This document shows, piece by piece, positions 15,139-22,842 of a DNA stretch of 35,085 nt (the stretch's first letter is position 1; each line of letters starts with the position of its first letter). The stretch lies in assembly GCF_017347095.1 (NCBI RefSeq), contig NZ_JADPRZ010000037.1, forward strand, positions 1 through 35,085, in the 5' to 3' direction. Under the pieces are notes generated by a model. It did no database searches. It was not told the origin of the DNA and saw only the letters and a program-made list of their open reading frames with translations. A program made the translations under genes and the position numbers. Source of the stretch: Sporosarcina sp. E16_8 (lineage in GTDB: Bacteria; Bacillota; Bacilli; Bacillales_A; Planococcaceae).

Positions 15139-15447
15139 ATGGAGAAATACAAAATGTATGTTTCTGTCGTAAATCAGCAAGTATACAATTACCCGGATGA
15201 TTCGCCGTGGGAATTTGAAGTCAATGTTGAAAGTGAGTATGTTCCAATTTTTCAACGTTTATTTAAACAGATAGATGAACTCGAATTCCGAAATTTCCTG
15301 AGGTCGCACTTACCGTTTATGCCTTATCATTTTGGTCGAAATAATTACAACGTCGATCAACGTACGATGAAGATCTATGCGCTTATTCATGAATTTACAG
15401 ATGACAAGTCGAAGCGGTTTATCGAAAAGCTTCCGTATTTTCGTTGA
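15139..15447 (+). CDS. Conserved hypothetical protein
   Basis: 102 residues from ATG 15139, with AAAGGATGG upstream; the in-frame start at 15085 lies inside the preceding terminator and is rejected. A soluble protein with a beta-rich N-terminus (YKMYVSVVNQQVYNYPDDSPWEFEVNVESEYVPIFQ split by acidic turns) and a helical C-terminus (TMKIYALIHEFTDDKSKRFIEKLPYF). I recall similar short proteins in Bacillus sitting near dps/ytkD, sometimes labelled hydrolase without support. No catalytic motif is visible. It probably shares a transcript with ytkD, which begins 46 nt later. Confidence 0.8.
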   Translation: MEKYKMYVSVVNQQVYNYPDDSPWEFEVNVESEYVPIFQRLFKQIDELEFRNFLRSHLPFMPYHFGRNNYNVDQRTMKIYALIHEFTDDKSKRFIEKLPYFR

Positions 15448-15493
15448 AAGGGTTGCTGTCCTTCGCTACACTGGTTGAAAGGACGTGAATGCA

Positions 15494-15955
15494 ATGCTTA
15501 TTTTCGATGATGTAAATGGTGGTCGTGTTGAGCTGACTTTCGGAGAAAATCAATTTGGAATGCCAGCTCGGCATGTCCTTGTTATTCTTAAACATAATGG
15601 TAAATGGCTACTTACTCGACATTCAGTTCGAGGCGTTGAATTTCCAGGCGGTAAAGCAGAGAATGGAGAAACAATCGAGGTAGCGATTATTCGCGAAACG
15701 ATAGAAGAAACAGGTGTGACGATTACAGATCTGGTGAAATTTGCAGAGTATGTCGTTCGAAGCACTAGTACATTTTGTAAAGCTGTTTTCACAGGGAAAG
15801 TTGCGAAAATCGATGAAAATCCAACCCTTCATGAAACGGAAGGAGCTATGTGGATGACTAATGAAGAACTTAATCAGTGTGAAGAATTGAGTTTCCTTAT
15901 GAAAGATACAGGAATGGAAACATTAAGAAAGTGGGTGGAGGAACATGAGTCATGA
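15494..15955 (+). CDS. ytkD: Nudix hydrolase YtkD (nucleoside triphosphatase)
   Basis: 153 residues from ATG 15494 (AAAGGA upstream; GTG 15485 sits too near that site). The Nudix box is complete at about residues 53-75: G-K-AENGE-TIEVAII-RETIEETG, matching Gx5Ex7REUxEExG. The rest resembles B. subtilis YtkD (GGRVELTF, VLVILKHNGKWLLTRH, RGVEFPGGK), reported as an 8-oxo-dGTPase/nucleoside triphosphatase with an additional RNA pyrophosphohydrolase role proposed. The last 11 nt overlap the next gene, indicating coupled translation. Confidence 0.9.
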   Translation: MLIFDDVNGGRVELTFGENQFGMPARHVLVILKHNGKWLLTRHSVRGVEFPGGKAENGETIEVAIIRETIEETGVTITDLVKFAEYVVRSTSTFCKAVFTGKVAKIDENPTLHETEGAMWMTNEELNQCEELSFLMKDTGMETLRKWVEEHES

Positions 15956-16736
15956 TGGTGCAATTATTCATCGGAGGCCTTATCCTTCTCCAAACCCGCA
16001 TGTTTCACTTGAAGAAATTACATATTTGTCAGATGGGTTAAAAGTAAAAGGACTCATGGCAGAACCAATTACAGAAGGGAACTATGAGGGCATCATCTAC
16101 TTGAGAGGTGGCATGCAGCATATCGGTATGGTTCGCCCTGCTCGAATTGCACAATTCGCTTCGCAAGGGTTTGTTGTCTTCGCTCCTTATTATCGTGGGA
16201 ATCGTGGAGGCGAGGGACGGGATGAGTTTGCTGGTGCCGATCGCCAGGATGCGGTGAATGCTGTTGATGTATTGAAGCAAAATCCGAAGACAAATGTGGA
16301 GAAAATTCACTTGTTTGCGTTTTCACGTGGCGGTATAATGGCTCTTTGGACGGCGATTTTACGTGAAGATATTACATCGGTGGTTACATGGTCCGGTGTA
16401 TCCGATATCGTATTTACATACAAAGAACGAAAAGATATGCGGCGGATGATGAAGAGAGTTATCGGCGGCACACCGAATAATATGCCAGATGAATATAGAA
16501 ACCGCACGGCGTTGTTTCGTGTAGATGAAATCGATGCACCCGTACTCATCATTCATGGCATGATCGACGAGAACGTGTCATTTCAACAGGCGGTATTGCT
16601 GGAAAACGCGCTGCGTGAACATAAGAAAGTGTACGAGACATGGTATTTCCCAGCGTATACGCACTTCATACCCCCCGTCATGAATGCACAGCTTGTGCGC
16701 GATTTATGTAGTTGGATGAGGAGACAGGGGAAATGA
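15945..16736 (+). CDS. Alpha/beta hydrolase, YtmA-type (S9 peptidase-like)
   Basis: 263 residues, ATG 15945 after GTGGAGGA, overlapping ytkD by 11 nt. A prolyl-oligopeptidase-like hydrolase: FAPYYRGNRGGEGRDEFAGAD is the typical loop before the elbow, the nucleophile is Ser in AFSRGGIMAL, Asp in HGMIDENVSFQQA and His in PAYTHFIPP. The elbow reads A-F-S-R-G, with Ala in place of the first Gly of GxSxG; this is tolerated in some members. Cytosolic, no signal peptide. It is the positional equivalent of B. subtilis YtmA beside ytkD and pckA; substrate unknown. Confidence 0.85.
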   Translation: MSHDGAIIHRRPYPSPNPHVSLEEITYLSDGLKVKGLMAEPITEGNYEGIIYLRGGMQHIGMVRPARIAQFASQGFVVFAPYYRGNRGGEGRDEFAGADRQDAVNAVDVLKQNPKTNVEKIHLFAFSRGGIMALWTAILREDITSVVTWSGVSDIVFTYKERKDMRRMMKRVIGGTPNNMPDEYRNRTALFRVDEIDAPVLIIHGMIDENVSFQQAVLLENALREHKKVYETWYFPAYTHFIPPVMNAQLVRDLCSWMRRQGK

Positions 16737-16744
16737 GTGATTTT

Positions 16745-16860
16745 TGAATAATAGTGAAGTTGCAATTAGCAGTACGGATTTGCAGTTAAAATTCCAAATT
16801 TGAAAGTAGAAGAGAAAAGTTGCAGTTAAAACTCCGGTGTTACAATTACAAATCCAAGAT
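16745..16860. repeat. Degenerate TTGCA(A/G)TTA-rich repeats
   Basis: Units such as AGTTGCAATTAGCAGTACGG, ATTTGCAGTTAAAATTCC, AGTTGCAGTTAAAACTCC and TGTTACAATTACAAATCC follow each other with loose spacing. The AGTTGCAGTTAAAA core occurs twice nearly exactly. No coding potential. Related TTGCAA motifs appear at 1510-1797. Confidence 0.6.
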
Positions 16861-16863
16861 ACA

Positions 16864-16903
16864 AAAAAACAGTGTAGCACATTTAATGTGCTACACTGTT
16901 TGA
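16864..16903 (-). terminator. Terminator downstream of pckA
   Basis: AAACAGTGTAGCACAT and ATGTGCTACACTGTTT pair perfectly around TTA. On the minus strand seven T follow, so it mainly serves pckA; the plus strand has a weaker T tract. Confidence 0.92.
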
Positions 16904-16911
16904 ATTATTTA

Positions 16912-18498
16912 TTATGCAATCGGTCCGCCCTTAAGCGTAATCTCTTCAGAGACCATACCGAATTTCTTAAAGTTTGTACGGAACATGTTTGCCAATTCAT
17001 TTGCTTTTACATCGTAAGCTTTGCCGTCTGCCCATGCATTACGCGGGTTCAACACTTCTGTTGGCACACCTTTAATGAATGTTGGCATTTCAAGGCCGAA
17101 TACGCCGTTAGTTTCTGTTTCAACGTTGTTCAGCTCCCCAGCAAGAGCTGCCTGTACCATAGTGCGCGTGTATTTAAGGTCCATACGTTTACCGACGCCG
17201 TAGACGCCGCCAGTCCAGCCTGTGTTAACAAGGAAAACTTGTGCATCATGTTCATCAATTTTCTTCCCAAGCATTTCAGCATATACTGTCGCTGGAAGTG
17301 GAAGGAAAGGTGATCCAAAGCATGTTGAGAACGTTGCTTCAGGTGATGTGATGCCACGCTCAGTTCCGGCAAGTTTCGAAGTGAACCCGCTTAGGAAGTG
17401 ATACATTGCTTGCTCTTTTGTTAACTTCGAGATTGGAGGTAGCACGCCGAACGCATCTGCCGTTAAGAATACAATCGTTTTCGGATGACCAGCAACAGAA
17501 GGGTCAACGATGTTATCAATTGCTTGGATAGGATAAGCTGCACGTGTGTTTTCAGTCAATGAACCATCATCGTAATCTGGAATTCGTGTTTCCGGGTCTA
17601 CGACAACGTTTTCTAAAACGGAACCAAAACGAATTGCTCCGAAAATTTCAGGTTCTTTTTCTTGTGATAAATTAATACATTTTGCGTAGCAACCGCCTTC
17701 GATATTGAAAACGCCAGAGTCAGACCAGCCGTGCTCGTCATCGCCGATCAATTTGCGGTTTGCATCTGCAGAAAGTGTTGTTTTACCTGTTCCAGAAAGA
17801 CCGAAGAATAGTGCAACATCTCCGTCTTCCCCAACGTTTGCTGAACAGTGCATTGGCATAATTCCATTTTCAGGAAGCAAATAGTTCATGATTGAGAAGA
17901 TTGACTTTTTCATTTCGCCAGCGTATTCAGTTCCACCGATAAGAACAATACGTTTTTCCATTGATATGATAATGAATGTCTCTGAGTTCGTACCATCGAC
18001 TGCAGGATCCGCTTTAAATGAAGGAGCTGAGACAATTGTGAATTGTGATTCATGTTTTACTAGCTCTTCTTCAGTTGGGCGGATGAACAAGTTGTGAACA
18101 AACAGGTTATGCCATGCAAATTCATTCACAACTTGGATAGATAGACGTGAAGCTGGATCTGCGCCAGCAAAACCTTTGAAGACGAACAGTTCGTCTTTTG
18201 CTGTCAAATGAATAATTACTTTATTATATAATGAATCGAAAATTTCAGAAGAGATTGGACGATTGACGTTGCCCCAATCGATTTTGTCTTTGGAGGACGC
18301 TTCCTCAACAATATATTTGTCCTTAGGTGAACGACCTGTATATTTTCCTGTCTGAGCTGTAACCGCTCCGTCTGATGTCAATTGAGCTTCACCACGTGAA
18401 ATCGCTTTTTCAACAAGTTGTGGAACTGAAAGTTGAATGTTTACATTCTGACCAGAAAGAAGTTTGTTGAGGTCATCACTAATTTTCGCAGATATCAT
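16912..18498 (-). CDS. pckA: Phosphoenolpyruvate carboxykinase (ATP)
   Basis: Decarboxylates and phosphorylates oxaloacetate to phosphoenolpyruvate, the entry to gluconeogenesis. 528 residues from ATG 18498, with AAAGGACGG 9 nt upstream; longer readings have no binding site. Landmarks: [28 protein letters not shown], the P-loop [15 protein letters not shown], kinase-2 motif [32 protein letters not shown] and ENTRAAYP. Close to B. subtilis PckA throughout. It faces away from metK; upstream lies a CcpN-type site within a 13-bp inverted repeat, consistent with repression by glucose. Confidence 0.97.
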   Translation of the reverse strand: MISAKISDDLNKLLSGQNVNIQLSVPQLVEKAISRGEAQLTSDGAVTAQTGKYTGRSPKDKYIVEEASSKDKIDWGNVNRPISSEIFDSLYNKVIIHLTAKDELFVFKGFAGADPASRLSIQVVNEFAWHNLFVHNLFIRPTEEELVKHESQFTIVSAPSFKADPAVDGTNSETFIIISMEKRIVLIGGTEYAGEMKKSIFSIMNYLLPENGIMPMHCSANVGEDGDVALFFGLSGTGKTTLSADANRKLIGDDEHGWSDSGVFNIEGGCYAKCINLSQEKEPEIFGAIRFGSVLENVVVDPETRIPDYDDGSLTENTRAAYPIQAIDNIVDPSVAGHPKTIVFLTADAFGVLPPISKLTKEQAMYHFLSGFTSKLAGTERGITSPEATFSTCFGSPFLPLPATVYAEMLGKKIDEHDAQVFLVNTGWTGGVYGVGKRMDLKYTRTMVQAALAGELNNVETETNGVFGLEMPTFIKGVPTEVLNPRNAWADGKAYDVKANELANMFRTNFKKFGMVSEEITLKGGPIA

Positions 18499-18552
18499 AA
18501 GTATGTACCGTCCTTTACATATAGTCCCAATCAATTGGGTGTCATCACATTA

Positions 18553-18598
18553 TTGAATTAGTATAACACATTAAGAATAATAAACTATACTAATTCAA
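18553..18598 (-). promoter_or_regulatory. pckA control region: inverted repeat with CcpN-like site
   Basis: TTGAATTAGTATA (18553-18565) and TATACTAATTCAA (18586-18598) are exact inverted repeats with a 20-nt spacer. On the minus strand, TGTGTTATACT (18570-18560) fits every position of the CcpN consensus TRTGHYATAYW as I remember it. It also contains a plausible -10 element, TATACT. CcpN represses pckA in B. subtilis during glycolytic growth. Confidence 0.55.
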
Positions 18599-18634
18599 AC
18601 CTCAAGTATTTATACGCAAAATGGGTAAAAAGAA

Positions 18635-18663
18635 TTGACATGCAACAAGATTTTTCGTACCAT
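18635..18663 (+). promoter_or_regulatory. Promoter of the metK leader
   Basis: TTGACA at 18635-18640 is a perfect -35. A 17-nt spacer leads to TACCAT at 18658-18663 as a weaker -10. Transcription would begin about 10 nt before the S-box. Confidence 0.6.
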
Positions 18664-18679
18664 ATATAGTTGAACGGAT

Positions 18680-18862
18680 ACTCTTATCCCGAGCTGGTGG
18701 AGGGGTCAGGCCCTATGAAACCCGGCAACCTGCAAGGACATTTTGTCTGCGCGAAGGTGCCAAACCTGTAGCAAGGCACTGTCCTTGTATGATAAGAGTG
18801 AAAGGTGCTTATGAAATCATGCCTTTCCTCATGTATTATTACGTGAGCGAAGGGCTTTTTAT
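18680..18862 (+). ncRNA. SAM-I (S-box) riboswitch with terminator switch
   Basis: The aptamer runs from P1 5' strand CTCTTATC (18681-18688) to its partner GATAAGAG (18791-18798). It has the conserved cores GAGCTGGTGGAGGG, CCTATGAAACCCGGCAACC and AAGGTGCCAAA. The terminator is GCCTTTCCTCATG (18821-18833) with CGTGAGCGAAGGGC (18842-18855) and five T. The anti-terminator pairs GAGTGAAAGG (18796-18805) with CCTTTCCTC (18822-18830). It is exclusive of both P1 and the terminator. With SAM bound, P1 forms and metK is shut off. Confidence 0.96.
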
Positions 18863-18987
18863 ATGATATCGCCCTTAATCCTCGTGTATAGAGCTCGCAA
18901 TGGCTTGTAGTCTCTTCCTATAGAAAAGACTCTACATGGGACATATGAGTACCGTATCAATCTCGTAGGATATAAGGAGGAAATAAA

Positions 18988-20184
18988 ATGACAAACCGCC
19001 GACTATTTACTTCAGAATCGGTAACTGAAGGGCACCCGGACAAAATGTGTGACCAAATTTCGGATGCTATTCTAGATGCTATACTGGCAGAAGATCCGAA
19101 CGCACGTGTTGCATGTGAAACGACAATTACAACAGGACTTGTCCTTGTTGCAGGGGAAATTTCGACGACAACATATGTCGATATTCCGAAAGTTGTGCGT
19201 GAAACTGTTAAAGAAATTGGTTATGTACGTGCGAAATACGGTTTTGATTGGGAAACATCTGCAGTTTTGACTGCAATAGATGAGCAATCAGCAGACATCG
19301 CTGCAGGCGTTGACCAGGCACTTGAAGCGCGTGAAGGTTCGATGACAGATGATGAACTTGAAGCAATTGGAGCTGGTGACCAAGGTTTGATGTTCGGTTA
19401 CGCTTGTAATGAAACACCGGAACTGATGCCGTTACCAATTAGCTTAGCCCATAAATTATCATTCCGACTTGCACAAGTACGCAAAGATGAAACGCTTACG
19501 TATTTACGCCCTGATGGAAAAACACAAGTGACTGTTGAATATGATGAAAACAATAAACCTGTACGAATCGATACAATTGTTATTTCAGCGCAACATCATC
19601 CTGAAATAACACTTGAGCAAATACAGCGCGATATTAAAGAATTCGTCATTAACCCGGTTGTACCAACTGATTTAATTGATGAAGATACGAAGTACTTCAT
19701 CAACCCGACTGGCCGTTTCGTAATAGGCGGACCTCAAGGAGATGCAGGTCTTACTGGCCGTAAAATCATCGTCGACACGTATGGTGGTTATGCGCGTCAT
19801 GGCGGCGGTGCTTTTTCTGGGAAAGATGCGACGAAAGTGGACCGTTCAGCTTCATATGCGGCTCGTTATGTTGCGAAGAACATTGTCGCTGCAGGACTTG
19901 CAGACCGTTGTGAAGTCCAACTTGCTTATGCAATCGGTGTAGCTCAACCCGTATCGATTTCGATCGATACATTTGGGACAGGCACTGTAGCGGAAAGTAA
20001 ACTTGTTGAGCTTACGCGTGGGCTGTTTGACCTTCGTCCAGCAGGCATCATCAAAATGCTCGATCTGCGCCGCCCGATTTACAAACAAACAGCAGCATAC
20101 GGTCACTTTGGCCGTACAGACATTGATCTGCCGTGGGAACAAACGGATAAAGCTGCCGCATTGAAAGAGTTAGCAGGGAAATAA
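18988..20184 (+). CDS. metK: S-adenosylmethionine synthetase
   Basis: Makes S-adenosylmethionine from ATP and methionine. 398 residues, the usual size. Motifs: [36 protein letters not shown], the ATP loop [21 protein letters not shown] and [17 protein letters not shown]. Start ATG follows AAGGAGG. It is controlled by the S-box leader immediately upstream, which would lower expression when its product is abundant. A terminator follows at 20193-20236. Confidence 0.98.
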   Translation: MTNRRLFTSESVTEGHPDKMCDQISDAILDAILAEDPNARVACETTITTGLVLVAGEISTTTYVDIPKVVRETVKEIGYVRAKYGFDWETSAVLTAIDEQSADIAAGVDQALEAREGSMTDDELEAIGAGDQGLMFGYACNETPELMPLPISLAHKLSFRLAQVRKDETLTYLRPDGKTQVTVEYDENNKPVRIDTIVISAQHHPEITLEQIQRDIKEFVINPVVPTDLIDEDTKYFINPTGRFVIGGPQGDAGLTGRKIIVDTYGGYARHGGGAFSGKDATKVDRSASYAARYVAKNIVAAGLADRCEVQLAYAIGVAQPVSISIDTFGTGTVAESKLVELTRGLFDLRPAGIIKMLDLRRPIYKQTAAYGHFGRTDIDLPWEQTDKAAALKELAGK

Positions 20185-20192
20185 TTTAGTAT

Positions 20193-20236
20193 AAACGCCG
20201 GATGCCAGGGTCTCTCTGTCTTCCGGCGTTTTTTCT
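20193..20236 (+). terminator. metK terminator
   Basis: AACGCCGGA and TTCCGGCGTT pair around a short loop, followed by a run of six T. Confidence 0.92.
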
Positions 20237-20340
20237 GTTTGAGGATGTTTGCTTTAGCGTAGTGTACACACTCTCATTACACGAGCAATAATCAACTGTT
20301 ACAATTGTTATAAAGTAAACACGATTGAGGAGGAGAAAGT

Positions 20341-20439
20341 ATGGGGTCCTTAAGTTTAATAGGCATGTTGCTACTGGTTGGGGTTGTTGTATTTTTCGTG
20401 CTAATAGGTTTAGTGATCTTTTTATACGTGAAAAAATAA
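20341..20439 (+). CDS. 32-aa single-pass membrane peptide
   Basis: A 32-residue ORF with a very strong ribosome binding site (GAGGAGGAG, 5 nt before ATG). The peptide is one hydrophobic helix (about residues 6-28, IGMLLLVGVVVFFVLIGLVI) with a basic tail LYVKK, the layout of small bacterial membrane peptides. Its stop codon lies against a terminator hairpin, giving a complete monocistronic unit between metK and ytoA. Family not recognised; it is below usual annotation cut-offs. Confidence 0.72.
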   Translation: MGSLSLIGMLLLVGVVVFFVLIGLVIFLYVKK

Positions 20440-20466
20440 GAGCTGCCTTTAAGGGCAGCTCTTTCA
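20440..20466. terminator. Bidirectional terminator between the 32-aa gene and ytoA
   Basis: AGAGCTGCC and GGGCAGCTCT pair around TTTAA. T-rich tracts lie on both sides. It ends both converging units. Confidence 0.88.
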
Positions 20467-20979
20467 TTAGTGTTGCAAACTCTTATAATACTGCCCTTTT
20501 TCGGCATACTCCTGAACAATCCGTTCCATATCCGCGCGATCGTCGTCATTTAGCTCACGAACAACTTTAGCTGGGGACCCGAGTGCTAGCATATTCGGAG
20601 GAATCTTTTTACCAGGCGGTACGAGACTGCCCGCGCCAATGAATGCCCCTTCGCCAATTTCAGCACCGTCCAAAATAATAGAGCCCATGCCGATAAGTGC
20701 CCCTTTTTTCACCGTGCAACTATGTAACGTTACTTGGTGTCCGATTGTCACCTCATCTTCAAGGATAAGCGGGAACTGTGGGCTCTGATGAAGGCAACAC
20801 AAGTCTTGAATGTTTACTTTACGCCCGATGATTGTCGCTGATACGTCTCCGCGAATTACTGTATTGAACCAAATTGTCGATTCGGGACCGATTGTCACAT
20901 CTCCTGAAATCGTCGTGAAATCTCCAATGAAAACGGACGGATCAATTACAGGTGTTTTTCCTTTATAAGGATAAATCAT
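20467..20979 (-). CDS. ytoA: Gamma-carbonic anhydrase-like protein YtoA
   Basis: 170 residues of left-handed beta-helix hexapeptide repeats (for example VTIGPESTIWFNTVIRGDV, VTIGHQVTLHS, GEGAFIGAGSLVPPGK). Three histidines suited to metal binding are present (LHQSP, IGHQVTLHS). It matches B. subtilis YtoA closely. Members of this group are called gamma-carbonic anhydrases or acetyltransferase-like by fold; enzymatic activity of YtoA itself is not established as far as I know. Start ATG 20979 with GAGGAGAG upstream. Divergent from the YtpA-like gene. Confidence 0.92.
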   Translation of the reverse strand: MIYPYKGKTPVIDPSVFIGDFTTISGDVTIGPESTIWFNTVIRGDVSATIIGRKVNIQDLCCLHQSPQFPLILEDEVTIGHQVTLHSCTVKKGALIGMGSIILDGAEIGEGAFIGAGSLVPPGKKIPPNMLALGSPAKVVRELNDDDRADMERIVQEYAEKGQYYKSLQH

Positions 20980-21098
20980 GATGCTCTCCTCTTTTCTTTA
21001 GGTAGTGTATAATTATCGTAACAAAGATTAGGTTTTTATTATAGATAAATAGGGGAATGTATAGATAAAAGAACCAGATAGATAAGGGGAAGATGACC

Positions 21099-21887
21099 AT
21101 GTGGAAATGGGAAGCGGAAGGGCCACCAAAAGCTGTCGTGGCCATCGTCCATAATGTGTACGAACATCATAGTAGAAATGCATGGCTTATTCAGAAACTC
21201 CGTAACAGCGGTTTTCACGTTGTGACTGGTGATTTACCAGGACATGGGGCGGAAGGCGTCGGGAAAATCCACGATGCACAATTTGACGCATACGCTAAAT
21301 TTGTGGAGAAATTAATAGCGGTCGGTCTCGATGATAATTTACCATTGTTTATTATTGGACATGGGATAGGTGCTACCTTCGTGATGCGTCTTTTACAGCG
21401 AAAGAAAATTGAATGCGCCGGGGCTATTTTCAGCTCCCCATGGTTAGCGCTACGCCATCAACCGCCTAAATTTTCGAACGTATTGACCAAATTCTCGTCA
21501 TCAATGAAATTGAATCATGAAATTGCCATTGAGATGTTAACACGCAATAGTGATTTATATGAAGAAGCTAAGCAAGACGACTTTTATAACGATGAAAGCA
21601 CCGTATCCTGGTATAGAGAGTTACAGTCATTCATGAAATTGGTTACTCAGAATGAAAGAAGTATTCACAATATACCGGTGCTTATGCATATTGCAGAAGA
21701 TGATAAAATCACAGATATAGTGCTTGCTAAGAAATGGTTTATCCGACAGGAGCTTTCTGAGTTTCAATATAAACAATGGAAACGACTGTACCATGACATT
21801 TATCAGGAACCTGAGCGCGAGGAAGTTTACTTGTATACGGAATCATTTATGAATAACGTACTAAGATCGCTCGGATATGTCGTATGA
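21099..21887 (+). CDS. YtpA-like alpha/beta-hydrolase, nucleophile replaced
   Basis: 262 residues from ATG 21099 (AAGGGG at 9 nt; ATG 21093 is too near). It aligns along its length with B. subtilis YtpA, a lysophospholipase-type protein linked to bacilysocin synthesis: MWKWEAEGPP, WLIQKLRNSGFHVVTGDLPGHG, TVSWYRELQ, AEDDKITD, LYHDIYQEPEREEV. The Asp and His of the triad are kept. The nucleophile elbow, expected GHSMGG, reads GHGIGA: codon GGG for Gly replaces Ser. The oxyanion-loop HG is changed to HN. This suggests a non-hydrolytic relative or one with altered chemistry. Same chromosomal place as ytpA, so I treat it as the orthologue by position. Confidence 0.85.
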   Translation: MWKWEAEGPPKAVVAIVHNVYEHHSRNAWLIQKLRNSGFHVVTGDLPGHGAEGVGKIHDAQFDAYAKFVEKLIAVGLDDNLPLFIIGHGIGATFVMRLLQRKKIECAGAIFSSPWLALRHQPPKFSNVLTKFSSSMKLNHEIAIEMLTRNSDLYEEAKQDDFYNDESTVSWYRELQSFMKLVTQNERSIHNIPVLMHIAEDDKITDIVLAKKWFIRQELSEFQYKQWKRLYHDIYQEPEREEVYLYTESFMNNVLRSLGYVV

Positions 21888-21896
21888 GATGCTTGA

Positions 21897-21935
21897 AAGT
21901 GGTTAATGAATCTCGTCTATTGATTAACCATTTTC
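21897..21935 (+). terminator. Probable terminator after the YtpA-like gene
   Basis: AAAGTGGTTAAT and ATTAACCATTTT pair around GAATCTCGTCTATTG, followed by a short T-rich tract. The stem is AU-rich, so strength is moderate. Confidence 0.6.
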
Positions 21936-22074
21936 TTGCATAAAGTACCGGTAAGGTAGGCGCAAAAGTCTTCATTCCAAACAACTGTACACGGGATCCT
22001 AGTGTTTGATTAAGTTGTTTTCTGGTTACTTTTGGTTCATCAACGCGTGTTACTAAATAAACATAAAGTGAGAG

Positions 22075-22665
22075 GTGTTTACGATTACGACAATTGGATT
22101 TGTAAGACACGGCGTTACCACGTGGAATAAAGAGGGAAGAGCGCAAGGAAATACAGATATCCCATTAAATGAAGAAGGAATTGAAATGGCACACCGTGTA
22201 GCTCAAAGGCTTTCCGGCGAGCAATGGGATGTCATTTACACAAGTCCATTAGTTCGTGCCGCAAAAACAGCTGAAATCATCGCGGACAGTATGCCTGATA
22301 TCCGTCTTTTATCGGACAATCGCCTGCGGGAATCAGGGGGCGGCTTGGTTGAGGGATTGACGCTATCGGAGCGTGTACAAAAATGGGGGCATTCGTGGAG
22401 GAAGCTTGAACTCGGTTTCGAACCGCATGAGGAAATTATTTCACGTGGACTTGAATTCATAGAGGAAATGATAGAATTGCATCCAAATAAACGAATCTTA
22501 GTGGTCAGTCATGGTGGTTTTATTGGTCGATTGATAAAAGAGCTTGTTCCTTACAAGGATTTAGCTGTAGACCTGGAAAATACATCACTCACAATTATTA
22601 AATTGCAGGATGAAAGAAACCTATGCGAGCTGTTTAATTGTACGAAACATTTCCCAAACAGATGA
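22075..22665 (+). CDS. Histidine phosphatase family protein
   Basis: About 193-196 residues of the phosphoglycerate-mutase-like histidine phosphatase superfamily. The phosphohistidine motif is FVRHGVTTWNKEGRAQG. Other landmarks are YTSPLVRAAKTAEII, LRESGGGLVEGL (acid residue) and VVSHGGFIGRLI (second His). Likely a cytosolic phosphatase; substrate unknown. The start is uncertain. GTG 22075 overlaps the only ribosome binding site (GAGGTG), while ATT 22084, six nt after it, gives the family-like N-terminus TTIGFVRHG but is a rare initiation codon. A terminator follows directly. Confidence 0.9.
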   Translation: MFTITTIGFVRHGVTTWNKEGRAQGNTDIPLNEEGIEMAHRVAQRLSGEQWDVIYTSPLVRAAKTAEIIADSMPDIRLLSDNRLRESGGGLVEGLTLSERVQKWGHSWRKLELGFEPHEEIISRGLEFIEEMIELHPNKRILVVSHGGFIGRLIKELVPYKDLAVDLENTSLTIIKLQDERNLCELFNCTKHFPNR

Positions 22666-22692
22666 AAACGCCAGAGAATGGCGTTTTTTTAT
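22665..22692 (+). terminator. Terminator after the histidine phosphatase
   Basis: AACGCCA and TGGCGTT pair around GAGAA, followed by a run of seven T. Confidence 0.9.
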
Positions 22693-22842
22693 TTTGCATA
22701 TATTTGATAAGTTTAAATGTAATGAATAATTTAAAACATTCTTTCATTCTAGTGACTATTAGACTATAATTAAAAATGAAGACTGATAAGTCAGAGTTTC
22801 GTGATGGAGTATGTCGAACCGAAGTAGAAGGGGGTAAGTGTA

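Noticed and set aside
16837..17313. 158-aa plus-strand open frame, Cys- and His-rich
   Set aside because: It runs antisense through the highly conserved C-terminal part of pckA and through its terminator, with no binding site; it mirrors pckA codon bias.
22700..22842. Cyclic-di-GMP riboswitch or SigD promoter before the chemoreceptor
   Set aside because: The GEMM core motifs are absent and no TAAA-N15-GCCGATAT-like promoter fits.
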